Positions 17,058-26,110 are shown, counted from the first letter of the stretch. The stretch: DNA of 64,000 nucleotides from Streptomyces sp. NBC_00704 (GCF_036226605.1 NZ_CP109002.1:1-64000), one strand, 5' to 3'. Program-made: numbers and translations. The notes: a model not told the origin generated them from the letters alone.

Positions 17058-18591
17058 ACGCTCCCGCGCCCGTCACGGCCAGCCGCTGCTCGGCGCGGGC
17101 CCGGCGGGCGCCGAAGTACAGCTCCAACGCGTCCTCCAGACGATCCCCTCCGGGGGCGGAGGCCCAGGCGACATACCCGTCGGGCCGCACCAGCAGGGCG
17201 TCGTACGGGATCCGGTCGGTGGGTTCGACGTGGACGGTGCTCACCGCCTGGGCCCAGTCGCGGGCCTGTCCGGCATAGCGGCCGCCGGCCTCCCCGAACA
17301 GGAGCAGCAGTGGCCGTCCGGCCCGCAGGAGCCCGATCACGTCCGCCCGGCCCTCGCGGGTGTGCAGGGACATGTTCTGCAGAAACCTTCCTTCCCACGG
17401 GGAGGCGTGCCGGGTGCGGGCGGGAAGCACCATGCCCTGACCGCTGACCAGATCGCTGAGGTGCCGGCTCCCCCCGTCCGCGGCGACCAGTCCGGCGAAC
17501 AGGGCCTGGAGGGCGTCGATCTCGGGTCCGGAACGCATCAGGGCGAGCTGGGCCCGCGTGTTGTCGATGACGCTGCGGGCGGCGGGCCGGCGCTCCGTGT
17601 CGTAGGTGTCGAGCAGATCGTCCCCCGCGAGCCCGCGCACGACGAACGCGAGCTTCCAGCCCAGGTTGAGGGCGTCCTGCACGCCGGTGCTCAGCCCGAG
17701 GGCGCCGACGGGGAAGTGCATGTGCGCCGCGTCCCCCGCGAGGAAGACCCGCCCGTGGCGGTAGGAGCGGGCGAGCTGGGCGAAGTCGCTGAACCGGCTG
17801 AGCCAGCGCGGCCGGCTGAACGCGATCTCCTTCCCGGCGATCCGGGCGAGCTCCGCGCCCAACTCCCGCGCGGTAGGCGGCAGATGACGCTCCGGATGGG
17901 CGCGGGAGCAGTCGAGGGTCTTGACGTGGGTGCCGGCGCCGGGGATGTCGCGGGCGACGATCCAGCCGCGCGGGGTGCGGTGCCAGCCGGACGGCAGGTC
18001 GTCCTCGTCCTCCAGCGTCACCAGCCCGGCCAGCCCGGAGGTCGTGGCCGGATAGGCCTGCGAGAGGAGCCCCGCCAGCTCCCTGACCGTGCTGCGCCCG
18101 CCGTCCGCCCCCACCAGATACCGGGCCGTGCACTCCACGGGCCCCGCCGGGCCTTCGGCCAGAACCCGGACGCCGTCCCGGTCCTGGCCCACCTCGGTCA
18201 CCCGGTGCTCCCGCAGGACCCGCACGCCCGCGGCCCGCGCCCGCTGCTCGAACAGGCGCTCCAGCTCGGCCTGCGGACGCTTCAGAAGAGGGCCGGGCTC
18301 CGAGGCCGGGACGGTGAGGGACAGGCCGGGTATGCCGGCGAAGCGGAACGGGGCCTCGGTCACCCCCGTCGCCGTGGCCGCCCTGGGCACCAGCTCACCG
18401 AAGTACCCGCGCCTGGCCAGCCCTTGCAACGCCCTGGCATGCAGCACCGAGGCCTTGGGCCGCTCCGAGACGGACGCCCGCGCTTCCAGCACGACGGTGC
18501 CGACCCCGTAGTCCCCCAGCTCGGCCGCCAGCAGCATGCCGACGGGGCCTCCCCCCACGATCACGACCTGCGCACGCACACGACTGTTCAC
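17050..18591 (-). CDS. FAD-dependent aromatic hydroxylase (PheA/TfdB type)
   Basis: 513 residues from GTG at 18591, with GGGGAGG eight bases upstream. FAD motifs in order: VVIVGGGPVGMLLAAELG near the N-terminus, YLVGADGGRSTVRE, and RVFLAGDAAHMHFPVGALG. A C-terminal thioredoxin-like region ends in LLVRPDGYVAW. This is the class A monooxygenase layout of polyketide tailoring enzymes such as PgaE/RdmE. With the KS/CLF pair upstream it likely hydroxylates an aromatic or polyene intermediate. An ACCG-N6-CGGT palindrome (18759-18772) lies in its promoter region. Confidence 0.9.
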   Translation of the reverse strand: MNSRVRAQVVIVGGGPVGMLLAAELGDYGVGTVVLEARASVSERPKASVLHARALQGLARRGYFGELVPRAATATGVTEAPFRFAGIPGLSLTVPASEPGPLLKRPQAELERLFEQRARAAGVRVLREHRVTEVGQDRDGVRVLAEGPAGPVECTARYLVGADGGRSTVRELAGLLSQAYPATTSGLAGLVTLEDEDDLPSGWHRTPRGWIVARDIPGAGTHVKTLDCSRAHPERHLPPTARELGAELARIAGKEIAFSRPRWLSRFSDFAQLARSYRHGRVFLAGDAAHMHFPVGALGLSTGVQDALNLGWKLAFVVRGLAGDDLLDTYDTERRPAARSVIDNTRAQLALMRSGPEIDALQALFAGLVAADGGSRHLSDLVSGQGMVLPARTRHASPWEGRFLQNMSLHTREGRADVIGLLRAGRPLLLLFGEAGGRYAGQARDWAQAVSTVHVEPTDRIPYDALLVRPDGYVAWASAPGGDRLEDALELYFGARRARAEQRLAVTGAGAFS

Positions 18592-19460
18592 CGTAGGACC
18601 TCCCCTTGACCTCGATGGGCAGCGGCAGGGGTTCCGGGGGACGGCAAGGGCCGGTCCGGCCTGGGAGAAAACACACGCATGCACGCCCCTCCCCCTGCTG
18701 TGACGTCGGAAGCCGACCCGTCCGTCCGGCGGCCGGGGCGGCTGTCGCCAAGGAATATACCGATTGGACGGTTCTTTTCAAGGCCTGCACGATGTCACGA
18801 ATCGAGACCGTTCACGGCACCCCCCGAAGACGATCACCACCCCGCCCACAGCAGTTCCCGGCAGCAACGCGCATCCCCGGAGCGCCACGGGCACCGCGAC
18901 AGGGGGGCGGATCCCCGCAAGGCCCGCGACGGTCGCCGAAGGCAAGCCCTCACCTGCATAGTCCGACGGCAAAACCGCTCCCCCACGGAGCCGACGCCAC
19001 CGAGAGCAGGCCCGCCGACGGGCCACCGAACCGACGCGCCCACCCGTGTGCTCCCGCGAACCGCCACCACACCCGCAGCGGCCGCAGCCGAGGGCCGCGC
19101 GACCGTATACGGAGCCTGCGCCGCCGTATACGGAGACGGTGCGCCCCCTCCGGGCACCTCGCGGCCGCTCACCGGAGCGGAGTACGGCGCAGACACGGCC
19201 CGCCGCTCGCCGAGCGGAGAGCCCCTGCCCGCAGCGAGCGGAGAGTCCCTGTCAACCGGCCCTGTCCCCCGGCTCTGTCCACCGGCCCTGCGCACCGGAC
19301 CGGCGTGCTGGCCCGGCGTGCCGGACCGCCGTGCTGGACCGGCGTGCCCGCCGTGCGCCGCCTCTGCCGATTGCCGGCTGCGATGCCTGCGCCGTCTACG
19401 CCGACTGAGCTACTTGCCGCTCCCGCGCCGTCCGTGCCGCCGGAGCGGCAGGACGCCCGC
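18592..19460. other. 869-base region without a convincing gene
   Basis: It lies between the hydroxylase and replication module 1. Long frames here (18606-19901, 18679-19734) are Arg/Pro/Ala-rich, lack ribosome sites and overlap each other, so I read them as chance. It contains the ACCG-N6-CGGT palindrome at 18759-18772, a pair of CCGTATACGG palindromes, and a low-complexity CCGGCGTGC-rich stretch at about 19300-19370. It may mark the junction between the cluster and the plasmid core. Confidence 0.45.
19103..19133. repeat. Two perfect CCGTATACGG palindromes, 21 bp apart
   Basis: CCGTATACGG occurs at 19103-19112 and 19124-19133, each followed by AG. The centre-to-centre distance is 21 bp, two helical turns, which is typical of sites for a cooperating dimeric protein. 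The cognate protein is unknown. Confidence 0.5.
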
Positions 19461-19862
19461 TCAGAGCCACAGCTTCTTCCCCGGGTCCCGTACCGCCGAC
19501 GACAGCGGGCCGCCCTCCGAGCGTTCCGTCTTGCGTCCCTTGCTCCCCGGCGACAGGGTGCGCGGGTCGACGGCCTCCGCGGGCGCCCCGGTGGCGTACA
19601 GCCCCTGCGGCTCGGCGTCCCGGTCGTGCGGCAGCAGCCAGAAGACCCGGCGGCGGAAGGTGCCCGACGAACGGGACGGCTTGGCCTGCGGCCCGAGCAG
19701 CGCGTATCCGACCATGCGTCCGTCGCGGTGGTAGGCGGGCTTGCCCCGCCGGGTCGGCAGCCGGTCCAGGCTCTGGCGGACGTAGTCGAGACCGGCTATG
19801 TCCTCCAGCCAGACCAGTCCGGCCTCGTGGAAGATCTCGTCCTCTCCGATGAGAGCGCTCAT
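19461..19862 (-). CDS. Conserved small protein of replication module 1
   Basis: 133 residues; ATG overlaps the helicase stop (ATGA). It shares the blocks VWLEDxxxLDYVRQ-LD, RDGRMVGYA, RRVFxLLPHDRD and GAPxEAVDPRT with the 28554-28937 protein, which sits at the same place in module 2. Conservation in two diverged modules argues for a function in replication, copy control or helicase loading. No known domain recognised. Confidence 0.75.
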   Translation of the reverse strand: MSALIGEDEIFHEAGLVWLEDIAGLDYVRQSLDRLPTRRGKPAYHRDGRMVGYALLGPQAKPSRSSGTFRRRVFWLLPHDRDAEPQGLYATGAPAEAVDPRTLSPGSKGRKTERSEGGPLSSAVRDPGKKLWL

Positions 19863-21508
19863 GCTGTCTCCTCGTCGGCGACCAGTCCGATGCCCGGGTA
19901 GTACTTCCGCTGGTTGGACAGGATCATCTCCTTGGGCGAGGCCAGCCCCACCACCTCGCGGACCCTTGCCGCGAAGGCGCGGGACGAGACGGCCGGGGCT
20001 CCGTCATTCTGACACCACGTCTTGTAGGCGGCGTACAGCTGGGCCTGCTCCGCCCTCAGCGGGGGCTCGAGCCGGCACGACTCGCTCAGGAACCGGCCGG
20101 TGTGGTCCTCCGTCTCGGCGTAGGCGGTGGTGGCGATCCTGACGCGCTCGGGACCGGCGAGGTCCCGCTCGCCCGCCAGGTACCGGCGGGCGCCCATGAT
20201 CAGCCAGTTGAGGATGCCGGGGCCCTCCTCGGTGACGAGGACGTCCGCGAGATTGTCGATCTTGCGGTCGTCGGAGACCACGCGCTCGAACGGGATGAGC
20301 CGCATCCGGCGCCAGAACGCGAAGCCCCCGGTGCCGACTTCGGGCCGGTGGTTGCCGAGGAGCCACAGCTTGTGGGTCGGGGCGAAGCTGAAGAAGTCCT
20401 GGCGCATGCGGCGGGCCTTGATGCGGTCGCCGCCGGTGAGCAGCTTCACGCGGGCCTCGTCGAAGCGGTCGCCGGGCTTGACCTCGCTGCACACGATGAC
20501 GCGCCGGCCGTGCAGTTCGGCGAGGTCGGTGGGGTGGCCCTCGTAGGGGCGGGCCATCAGGAAGCCGGGCGGGGCCGCGTCGGCGTAGTCGCCGAGCAGC
20601 TTCACCAGGGCGTCCAGCAGCACCGACTTGCCGTTCTTGCCGGAGCCGAACAGGAACGGCATCACCTGGCCGCCGACGTCCCCGGTGATGGAGTAGCCGA
20701 GCAGCAGGTGCAGGAAGCCGATCATCTCCGCGCCCTCGGGGCCGTCGCCGAAGGTGTCGGTGAGGAACCGCTGCCAGCGGGGGGTCGGTATGGGCTCGGG
20801 TGCCACGGTGGTGGAGCGGGAGTGGAAGTCCTTGTTCGGGTCGGGGGTACGCAGCTGCCCGGTCCGCAGGTCGACGATGCCGCCCGGGGTGCACAGCACG
20901 TACGGGTCGGCGTCCAGCAGGGCCGCGCCGAGGACCATGCCGGGGGCGGATCTGGCCTGGGTGAGCATCGCGTTCATGCCGCTGGTGCTCAGGGCCCGTC
21001 TGCGGTGCTGTTGCAGGGCCGCCGAGGTGAAGTGGCCGCGCGGGTCGGTGGCCGCCAGGGACTCGGCCAGGTCGCCGGCGGCCCACATCACGGTGTCGTC
21101 CTCGTCCATGCGCCAGCGGGTGCCGTCCCAGCGGAACCAGCCGAGCCCGGGGACGTGCCGGTAGTCGCCCGCGTACAGCTTGACGAAGAGCTTGGCGTTG
21201 CCGCGGTCGCTGAGGGTGTCGGGCAGCAGCCCGTCGGCGCTCACCTCGCCCTGCCCGGCGCTCTCCCGGCCCGGCGTACAACGCTCCTGCCGCTCCTGGC
21301 CGTTCGCGCCGCCGGCGCCATTCACTCCGTTCCCTGCGCTACCGCCGTTCCCTGCGCTACCGCCGTTCCCTGCGCTCCCGCCGTTGCCTCCGCTCCCGCC
21401 GTTCCCGGCGCTCGGCGGGGTCTTCTGCTTCTGCTCGGGCTGGGCGTACAGGATCTGGGCGGCCACCGCCTGCGGGTCGAAGAGGGTGTTGCCGTTGCCT
21501 GACGTCAT
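19859..21508 (-). CDS. Plasmid replication helicase, SF3/D5-P4 primase family, module 1
   Basis: 549 residues from ATG at 21508, overlapping the prim-pol stop. After a low-complexity GNGGS/GNGGSA stretch (about 35-62) comes a D5_N-like region (TLSDRGNAKLFVKLYAGD, LGWFRWDGTRWRMDEDD), then the SF3 ATPase with Walker A GSGKNGKS (288-295), VIVCSEVKPGDRFDE, LLTGGDRIKARRMRQD and motif C LWLLGNHRPEV. It would unwind the plasmid origin. With the upstream prim-pol it is the initiator type reported for some large Streptomyces linear plasmids (SCP1). A paralogue is at 29113-30657. Confidence 0.9.
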   Translation of the reverse strand: MTSGNGNTLFDPQAVAAQILYAQPEQKQKTPPSAGNGGSGGNGGSAGNGGSAGNGGSAGNGVNGAGGANGQERQERCTPGRESAGQGEVSADGLLPDTLSDRGNAKLFVKLYAGDYRHVPGLGWFRWDGTRWRMDEDDTVMWAAGDLAESLAATDPRGHFTSAALQQHRRRALSTSGMNAMLTQARSAPGMVLGAALLDADPYVLCTPGGIVDLRTGQLRTPDPNKDFHSRSTTVAPEPIPTPRWQRFLTDTFGDGPEGAEMIGFLHLLLGYSITGDVGGQVMPFLFGSGKNGKSVLLDALVKLLGDYADAAPPGFLMARPYEGHPTDLAELHGRRVIVCSEVKPGDRFDEARVKLLTGGDRIKARRMRQDFFSFAPTHKLWLLGNHRPEVGTGGFAFWRRMRLIPFERVVSDDRKIDNLADVLVTEEGPGILNWLIMGARRYLAGERDLAGPERVRIATTAYAETEDHTGRFLSESCRLEPPLRAEQAQLYAAYKTWCQNDGAPAVSSRAFAARVREVVGLASPKEMILSNQRKYYPGIGLVADEETA

Positions 21509-22602
21509 GAGCGCCCCTCCGAGTGCAGCGGTCGCAGCGTGCCGGCGTTCACGCCGCTGCGGATGATGGCTCCATAGCGCCGCTGCTGTCCCGGACGGGC
21601 CAGTTCGGCCGTCTCCCGCAGCAGGCGTTCCGCCTCCGTCCCGTCGAGCCGTCCGGCGGCCACCAGTCCCCCGGCGGTGTACGCGGCACGGTTCAGCTTC
21701 TCGGTGAAGCCGGCGCCCTCGGGTGCGGCGGCGCAGGCGGCCACTTCGGCGAGCAGCGCGGTCAGGAGGCGGACGGCGCCGTCCTGTCCGCCCCCGGCGG
21801 CGAGGACGGCCTGCCGGGCCCGCGGCGGGACCGGCCGGGGCGAGGGGACGGCCGCGGGCGGCAGGTGTCCGGTCCGTTCGAGTTCCCGGGCCAGCCAGTC
21901 CGGCAGCGGGGCGGGCTCCCGCACCTTCCCCACGGGCCGGTACATCCCGGCCTCGGTCACGGTGCCGGGGGCGACGATGTACCCGCCGTGCGCCCGGACG
22001 TCGACCTGCCAGGCCAGCGCGCGGGTGCCCGACCCGGTGGAGCACTGCCAGCGGTGTCCCGGACGGGCCCGGTACCACACGTGCAGTCCTCCCGAGGGGG
22101 TGCGGACCCGCAGGGTGGTGTCGTCGTCCGCCGGCGTGACGGCGTCCCGCAGCGCGGCCAGGACGCCGAGCGTGTGGAAGCCGTCGGCCAGTCCCGTCAG
22201 GTCGACGTCCGGCCCGATCCCGATGCCGGGCAGCAGCCGGTCCCTCTGCGGCAGCCGGCGTTCATGGGCGTCGACGTCGAGCACGACGAGTCCGGCGGGC
22301 CCGCAGGCGATGCCGACGCCAAGGCCCGGATGACCGCCCCACCACTGCTCGACGCGTTCGGGGTCCAGCGTGGCGGCGTGGAACCCGTGGCACCAGCGAC
22401 CGGCCGCGGGGCAGCCGCACCCCCGGTGCGTGTGTCCCGGCGTCCGGCACACGTCGCAGTTGCCCGCCGGGGTCTTGCGTCCCGGCGCGAGCGGATGAAC
22501 CGGCCAGCCCCGGGCCGCGCACCATCGGGCGATGGCCAGCGACCGGCCGGTTAACGCCGGTTGTGGTGCATGACTACGACACTCCCCCAGCTCAGAGGCC
22601 AT
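21505..22602 (-). CDS. Bifunctional DNA primase/polymerase (prim-pol), module 1
   Basis: 365 residues from ATG at 22602 (GGGGGG just upstream); this start gives nearly the same length as the module 2 paralogue. The archaeo-eukaryotic primase motifs are VVLDVDAH (Asp109 and Asp111) and TPSGGLHVWYR (His174). A Cys/His-rich insert (NCDVC...GCGC...CHGFH, about 48-75) may bind zinc. It should make primers at the origin and extend them. Its upstream region is filled with GCGAC iterons, so it probably also lies under iteron autoregulation. Confidence 0.9.
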   Translation of the reverse strand: MASELGECRSHAPQPALTGRSLAIARWCAARGWPVHPLAPGRKTPAGNCDVCRTPGHTHRGCGCPAAGRWCHGFHAATLDPERVEQWWGGHPGLGVGIACGPAGLVVLDVDAHERRLPQRDRLLPGIGIGPDVDLTGLADGFHTLGVLAALRDAVTPADDDTTLRVRTPSGGLHVWYRARPGHRWQCSTGSGTRALAWQVDVRAHGGYIVAPGTVTEAGMYRPVGKVREPAPLPDWLARELERTGHLPPAAVPSPRPVPPRARQAVLAAGGGQDGAVRLLTALLAEVAACAAAPEGAGFTEKLNRAAYTAGGLVAAGRLDGTEAERLLRETAELARPGQQRRYGAIIRSGVNAGTLRPLHSEGRS

Positions 22603-23180
22603 CGCACCCCCCGTCAGCGACCCAAGCGACTGAGCAACGAGGACAGAGTAGCGAAGCGGACGGGCGGCGAACCGGGTTCTTCTGGGGGCCCAGCGACTGA
22701 AGTGCAACCGCCGCAGCGACCCAGGCATCGTCGGTCGCTCTCACGTCCACGAGAGAAGCAGCAGGTCACAGCACCAAGAGCCATAAAATCAGCGACTGAA
22801 GCGACTCTAGGTCCCTATATATGACGCACACGCGCACACACGCACGCACGCGCAAATGCCCTCATATACCCGACCCTTGAGTCGCTTCAGTCGCTGATCT
22901 CCCCCATTCAGGCCCCTGACCTGGCACTTCCCACCAGCGACCAGGAGCGACCCAAGCACCCTCCGGTCGCTGCCCGTCAGTCGCTCCCCCGCCTCGACGA
23001 GTCCGGCCACAATGACTGAAATACCATCAGGTTTTTGCACTGTCCGATGGACAGCGACTCAAGCGACCCTGAAGCCGACCTCCGGCGGAGGCCCGATCCG
23101 CCCCGGACCGGGCGGGCCTGCGACGGGCCCTCCCGCTCCCTCCGGAGCAAGCGGAACGTCTTTCCGAAAACCCCTTGCCC
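22603..23180. other. Putative origin region of replication module 1 (GCGACTGA iterons)
   Basis: This gene-free stretch carries at least ten copies, in both orientations, of the core GCGAC, often as AGCGACTGA or AGCGACC (for example near 22616, 22691, 22712, 22791, 22881, 22936, 22974, 23053). The repeats stop where the ArsR operator begins. Position upstream of a rep operon, repeats and local AT-rich patches fit an iteron-type origin. Replication activity itself is inferred. Confidence 0.65.
22788..22898. repeat. 20-bp perfect inverted iteron pair around a CA/CG alternating tract
   Basis: Arm 1, ATCAGCGACTGAAGCGACTC (22788-22807), is repeated as its exact complement at 22879-22898. The 71-bp loop has an AT-rich TATATATG and a long alternating purine-pyrimidine run (about 22821-22853). 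It could extrude as a cruciform or hold a pair of initiator complexes facing a melting site. The same layout occurs in module 2. Confidence 0.7.
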
Positions 23181-23204
23181 AATGGTCAAGAAACGTTGAC
23201 CATT
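23181..23204. promoter_or_regulatory. Operator AATGGTCAA-N6-TTGACCATT
   Basis: Perfect 9-bp arms with a 6-base spacer, ending six bases before the ArsR-type ATG at 23211. Size and position fit autorepression by the dimeric ArsR protein encoded just after it. Confidence 0.65.
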
Positions 23205-23210
23205 GCTCGC

Positions 23211-23750
23211 ATGCCCACCGACGACCTTCCCGAGACGTTCCACGTCACCACGGACGAACAACTGCGCGCCGTCTCCAGCCTCACCCGTCACCGCATCATG
23301 GCCGTGCTCCGCTTCGAACCGGCGACGATCACCCAGATCGCCGACCGGGTGGGCCTGGCGAAGGGGAGTTCCAGCTACCACGTGCGCCTGCTGGAGCGGG
23401 CCGGCCTGGTGAAGGTGGTGCGCACGCGCAAGGTCCGGGGCGTGACCGAGCGGTACTACGCCATGGCCGCCCGGACCATCGAGCTGCCCGACCCGGGCGA
23501 GGGAGGCCCGGACCTGCTCATGCGGCACGCGGTGGCGGACCTCGAGGCGGCCCCGGCGGACGGCGAGCGGCACGTGCGGATGACGCATCTGCGGCTCACC
23601 GAGGACCAGTTCACGCAACTGGGCGCGCGACTGGAGGCACTGGCCGACGAGTACCGGGAGCTGTCCGACCCGTCGCTGCCGGACGCGTCGCTCGTCTTCG
23701 CACTGTTCCGCCCGACACCGCGCGCACAGTCCGAGGAGGACGCCAAGTGA
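23211..23750 (+). CDS. ArsR-type winged-helix transcriptional regulator
   Basis: 179 residues from ATG at 23211; no Shine-Dalgarno is visible, so the message may be leaderless. A TTG-started frame from 23175 would run through the operator and is less likely. HTH region ITQIADRVGLAKGSSSYHVRLLERAGLVKVVRTRKVRG at about 45-80 is typical of ArsR regulators (HTH_20). A GTGA overlap couples it to the efflux gene, which it probably controls. The ligand is unknown; no metal-binding Cys cluster is visible. Confidence 0.85.
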   Translation: MPTDDLPETFHVTTDEQLRAVSSLTRHRIMAVLRFEPATITQIADRVGLAKGSSSYHVRLLERAGLVKVVRTRKVRGVTERYYAMAARTIELPDPGEGGPDLLMRHAVADLEAAPADGERHVRMTHLRLTEDQFTQLGARLEALADEYRELSDPSLPDASLVFALFRPTPRAQSEEDAK

Positions 23751-25099
23751 CCTCAGAAAAGCGGAAGTTGCCGCGGTTGCCGCAAGGGTTCGGACGGCTG
23801 TGGACCGCGCAGACGATCTCCTCACTCGGCGACGGGGTGACGCACGCCGCGCTGCCGCTGATCGCGCTGACCTTGACGCGGGATCCGATGGCCCTCGCCG
23901 TCGTCACGGCCGCCGGAACACTGCCCTGGCTGCTCTTCGGCGTGCTCGGCGGTGCGCTGGTGGACCGCTGGGACCGCCGGAGCACGATGTGGGTCGCGGA
24001 CACGGCGCGGGCGGTGCTGCTCGCGATACCCGCGGGCGCGGTCGCGCTCGACGCCCTGTCCATTCCGCTGCTCGCGGCCGTCGCCTTCCTCCTCGGCCTC
24101 GGCGGACTCTTCTTCGACACGGCCGCCTCCGCCTTCCTGCCGGATCTGCTCCAGCGCGACCCGGCCCTCCTGGAGCGCGCCAACTCCCGCCTGCGCGGCG
24201 CGCAGACCGCCATGTCCGGCTTCGCGGGCCCACCCGCGGGCAGCGCCCTGCTGTCGCTGGGACGCGCGGTTCCGCTGCTGGCCGACGCGGTGTCGTTCCT
24301 CCTCTCCGCGCTGCTCGTCCGCTCCCTGCCCGCCATGCCCCGTCCGGTTGCGCAGGCCCGCGAGTCCCTTCTCCGCCAGGCGCGGGCCGGAGCCTCCCAC
24401 GTCTTCCACGATCGGGTGCTGCTCGGCCTCGCGCTCCGCCCCGCGGTCGGCAACGTCGCCTTCATGGCCGTGGAGACCGTCCTCGCCCTCTTCGCGCACG
24501 ACCGCCTCGGCGTCGACGCCTACGGCTTCGGCCTGCTCCTCACCGCGGAGGCCACCGGCGGCCTGCTCGGCGCGGGCATCGCCTCCCAGCTCGGCCGGCG
24601 TCTCGGCACCGGCACCGCGCTGACTTGCACGGCCGCGGTCGAAGGGCTCGCCATCCTGGGCCTTGCCACAGCCCCGGACCCGTTCGTGGCCGCGTCGGCG
24701 CTCGCCGTCTGCGGGGCCGGGATGGGTGCCACGATGGTGCTCGGCCCCTCCCTCCGGCAGGCGATCGTCCCGGCCGGCCTCATGGGCCGGGTCGCCTCCA
24801 CCTCCCGCATGCTGGCCATGTGCGCCGCCCCTCTCGGAGCGTTCCTCGGCGGCTGGCTGGCCACCGCCTACGACATCCGCACCCCGCTCTACGCCGCCGC
24901 GGGCCTCCTCCTGACGATGACGGCCGTCACGGCGTCCATGACCAGCAACAGCCGAGTCGAAGCAGCCCTGCGCACCGCAGCCGCCACCCCGGCCCACCAC
25001 TCGGCCCACCACTCGGCCCACGATCCGGCCCTCGAGGGGACACCGGAGGGTCCCGCCGGGGAGAGCGCACCCGCCGTGGGCGAGCGCACGGTGTCGTGA
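23747..25099 (+). CDS. MFS efflux transporter (DHA3-like)
   Basis: 450 residues, GTG start overlapping the ArsR stop. About twelve hydrophobic segments. The motif A-like loop GALVDRWDRRSTMWVAD between the first helices is typical of the MefA/DHA3 drug-efflux group. The C-terminal tail is soluble, with HHSAHHSAH repeats. Coupled to the ArsR gene, it probably exports a toxic small molecule whose binding relieves repression. Confidence 0.88.
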   Translation: MTSEKRKLPRLPQGFGRLWTAQTISSLGDGVTHAALPLIALTLTRDPMALAVVTAAGTLPWLLFGVLGGALVDRWDRRSTMWVADTARAVLLAIPAGAVALDALSIPLLAAVAFLLGLGGLFFDTAASAFLPDLLQRDPALLERANSRLRGAQTAMSGFAGPPAGSALLSLGRAVPLLADAVSFLLSALLVRSLPAMPRPVAQARESLLRQARAGASHVFHDRVLLGLALRPAVGNVAFMAVETVLALFAHDRLGVDAYGFGLLLTAEATGGLLGAGIASQLGRRLGTGTALTCTAAVEGLAILGLATAPDPFVAASALAVCGAGMGATMVLGPSLRQAIVPAGLMGRVASTSRMLAMCAAPLGAFLGGWLATAYDIRTPLYAAAGLLLTMTAVTASMTSNSRVEAALRTAAATPAHHSAHHSAHDPALEGTPEGPAGESAPAVGERTVS

Positions 25100-25169
25100 C
25101 GCGGGACGAGAACCCGCCGCCGCCGGCTACCCGACCGATACGTGCCGAATATTCGCCAATACTTACCGG

Positions 25170-25820
25170 ATGGACGGATCAAGGGCTTCCTGGGTCAACA
25201 CCACGCACGACTGGGCCGCCATGGTGGACACGGACCATCTCGACCGGATCCGCCGGGCGCCCTCGGAGTTCTCGCCGGGAGGCCCCGAACACCTCGTTCT
25301 CGAGGTCGTCGCCTACGCCGCCGACGAAGCGGTGAGCCGGGGCGGCGGACGGTGTGTCGTCACGCTGCATGCCGACGGCTCGGTGTCGGTGACGGACGAC
25401 GGGCGCGGCACCGACACCCGGGTCGACGAGCACGGCCATGTGGTGAAGAAGCCGGTCATGGCCACGAAGGACCTACGGTTCTTCGACCGCCCGGACGCGG
25501 AGCGACTCCCGGACGGGCATGCGCGTCGCGGCATGTCCGTCGTCGCCGCGCTGAGCGAGTGGCTCGTTCACTCCAACCGCCGTCTCAACGGATCCTGGAC
25601 CCAACGCTACGAACACGGCGTCCCGGTGACCGGCCTGGAGCCCGTCGAGTCTGACGGCACCACGGGCACCCGCGTCCGCTTCCTGCCGAACCAGGCCCTG
25701 AGTTCGGCGTGGTCCCTGACCGCGAGCGACCCTTGGCGATGGTCCGAGCACTGGCCCGACCTGACCGCCCGCCTCGACGATCAGCGCGACGAGGGCAGTT
25801 CGGCCTGTTCGGACGGCTGA
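25170..25820 (+). CDS. Stand-alone GyrB-like GHKL ATPase-domain protein
   Basis: 216 residues. HLVLEVVAYAADEAV resembles the GyrB helix HHLVYEVVDNSVDEA, but the Asn that binds Mg-ATP is Ala. SVSVTDDGRGTDT matches the DNGRGIP box, GHARRGMSVVAALSEWLVHS matches GLHGVGxSVVNALS, and GTTGTRVRFLPNQ matches the end of the GyrB ATPase domain. The transducer, toprim and DNA-binding parts are absent. A quinolone/aminocoumarin decoy, regulator or remnant are possible roles; none is shown. No clear ribosome site, so the start is uncertain (also ATG at about 25221). Confidence 0.65.
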   Translation: MDGSRASWVNTTHDWAAMVDTDHLDRIRRAPSEFSPGGPEHLVLEVVAYAADEAVSRGGGRCVVTLHADGSVSVTDDGRGTDTRVDEHGHVVKKPVMATKDLRFFDRPDAERLPDGHARRGMSVVAALSEWLVHSNRRLNGSWTQRYEHGVPVTGLEPVESDGTTGTRVRFLPNQALSSAWSLTASDPWRWSEHWPDLTARLDDQRDEGSSACSDG

Positions 25821-25883
25821 TCCGACACCTGGTAGCGTCGCTCTCTTCGGCCGGGGAAGCCCGCTGGAGTCCCGACGGGACGC

Positions 25884-26027
25884 ATGATGACCTCTGCGGA
25901 CGGCAGTGCTCTGGCCGCTGCGACAGCGAGAGTCGCGAAAGCCTTCGGCGGCGTGACGGCCCGAGCGGACGAGACCGGCTGCGGCCGGTGCTTCGATGGG
26001 AGGCGCGGGCCGCCTGGCACGAAGTGA
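25884..26027 (+). pseudogene. Possible gene fragment (47-residue frame)
   Basis: ATGATG at 25884 opens a frame reading SALAAATARVAKAFGG, then ARADETGCGRCF, ending at 26027. Its Streptomyces-like codon use and the Cys-containing motif look like the start of a longer conserved protein cut by a frameshift; the next frame continues with RAAWHEVKRWLADQA. I cannot name the parent. This 409-base gap holds nothing else besides the hairpin at 26080-26110. Confidence 0.22.
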
Positions 26028-26079
26028 AGCGGTGGCTGGCGGATCAGGCCCGGACGACGTGATGGCACCGAACGAAACC

Positions 26080-26110
26080 GGGACCCCGCCGACATACCGG
26101 CAGGGCCCCG
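26080..26110. terminator. Hairpin between convergent genes
   Basis: Arms GGGACCCCGCCG and CGGCAGGGCCCC pair at ten of twelve positions with a short loop. It lies between the rightward GyrB-like gene and the leftward DUF1801 gene, so it could stop transcription from either side. No T-run follows. Confidence 0.35.

Noticed and set aside
18759..18772. ACCG-N6-CGGT palindrome as a definite ARE
   Set aside because: Position before the hydroxylase gene is suggestive, but the outer half-site bases do not fit the ARE consensus, so it is mentioned only within the region entry.
18606..19901. Long rightward frame of 431 codons
   Set aside because: Arg/Pro-rich, no ribosome site, overlaps the well-supported leftward replication gene and another equally long frame; a high-GC shadow.
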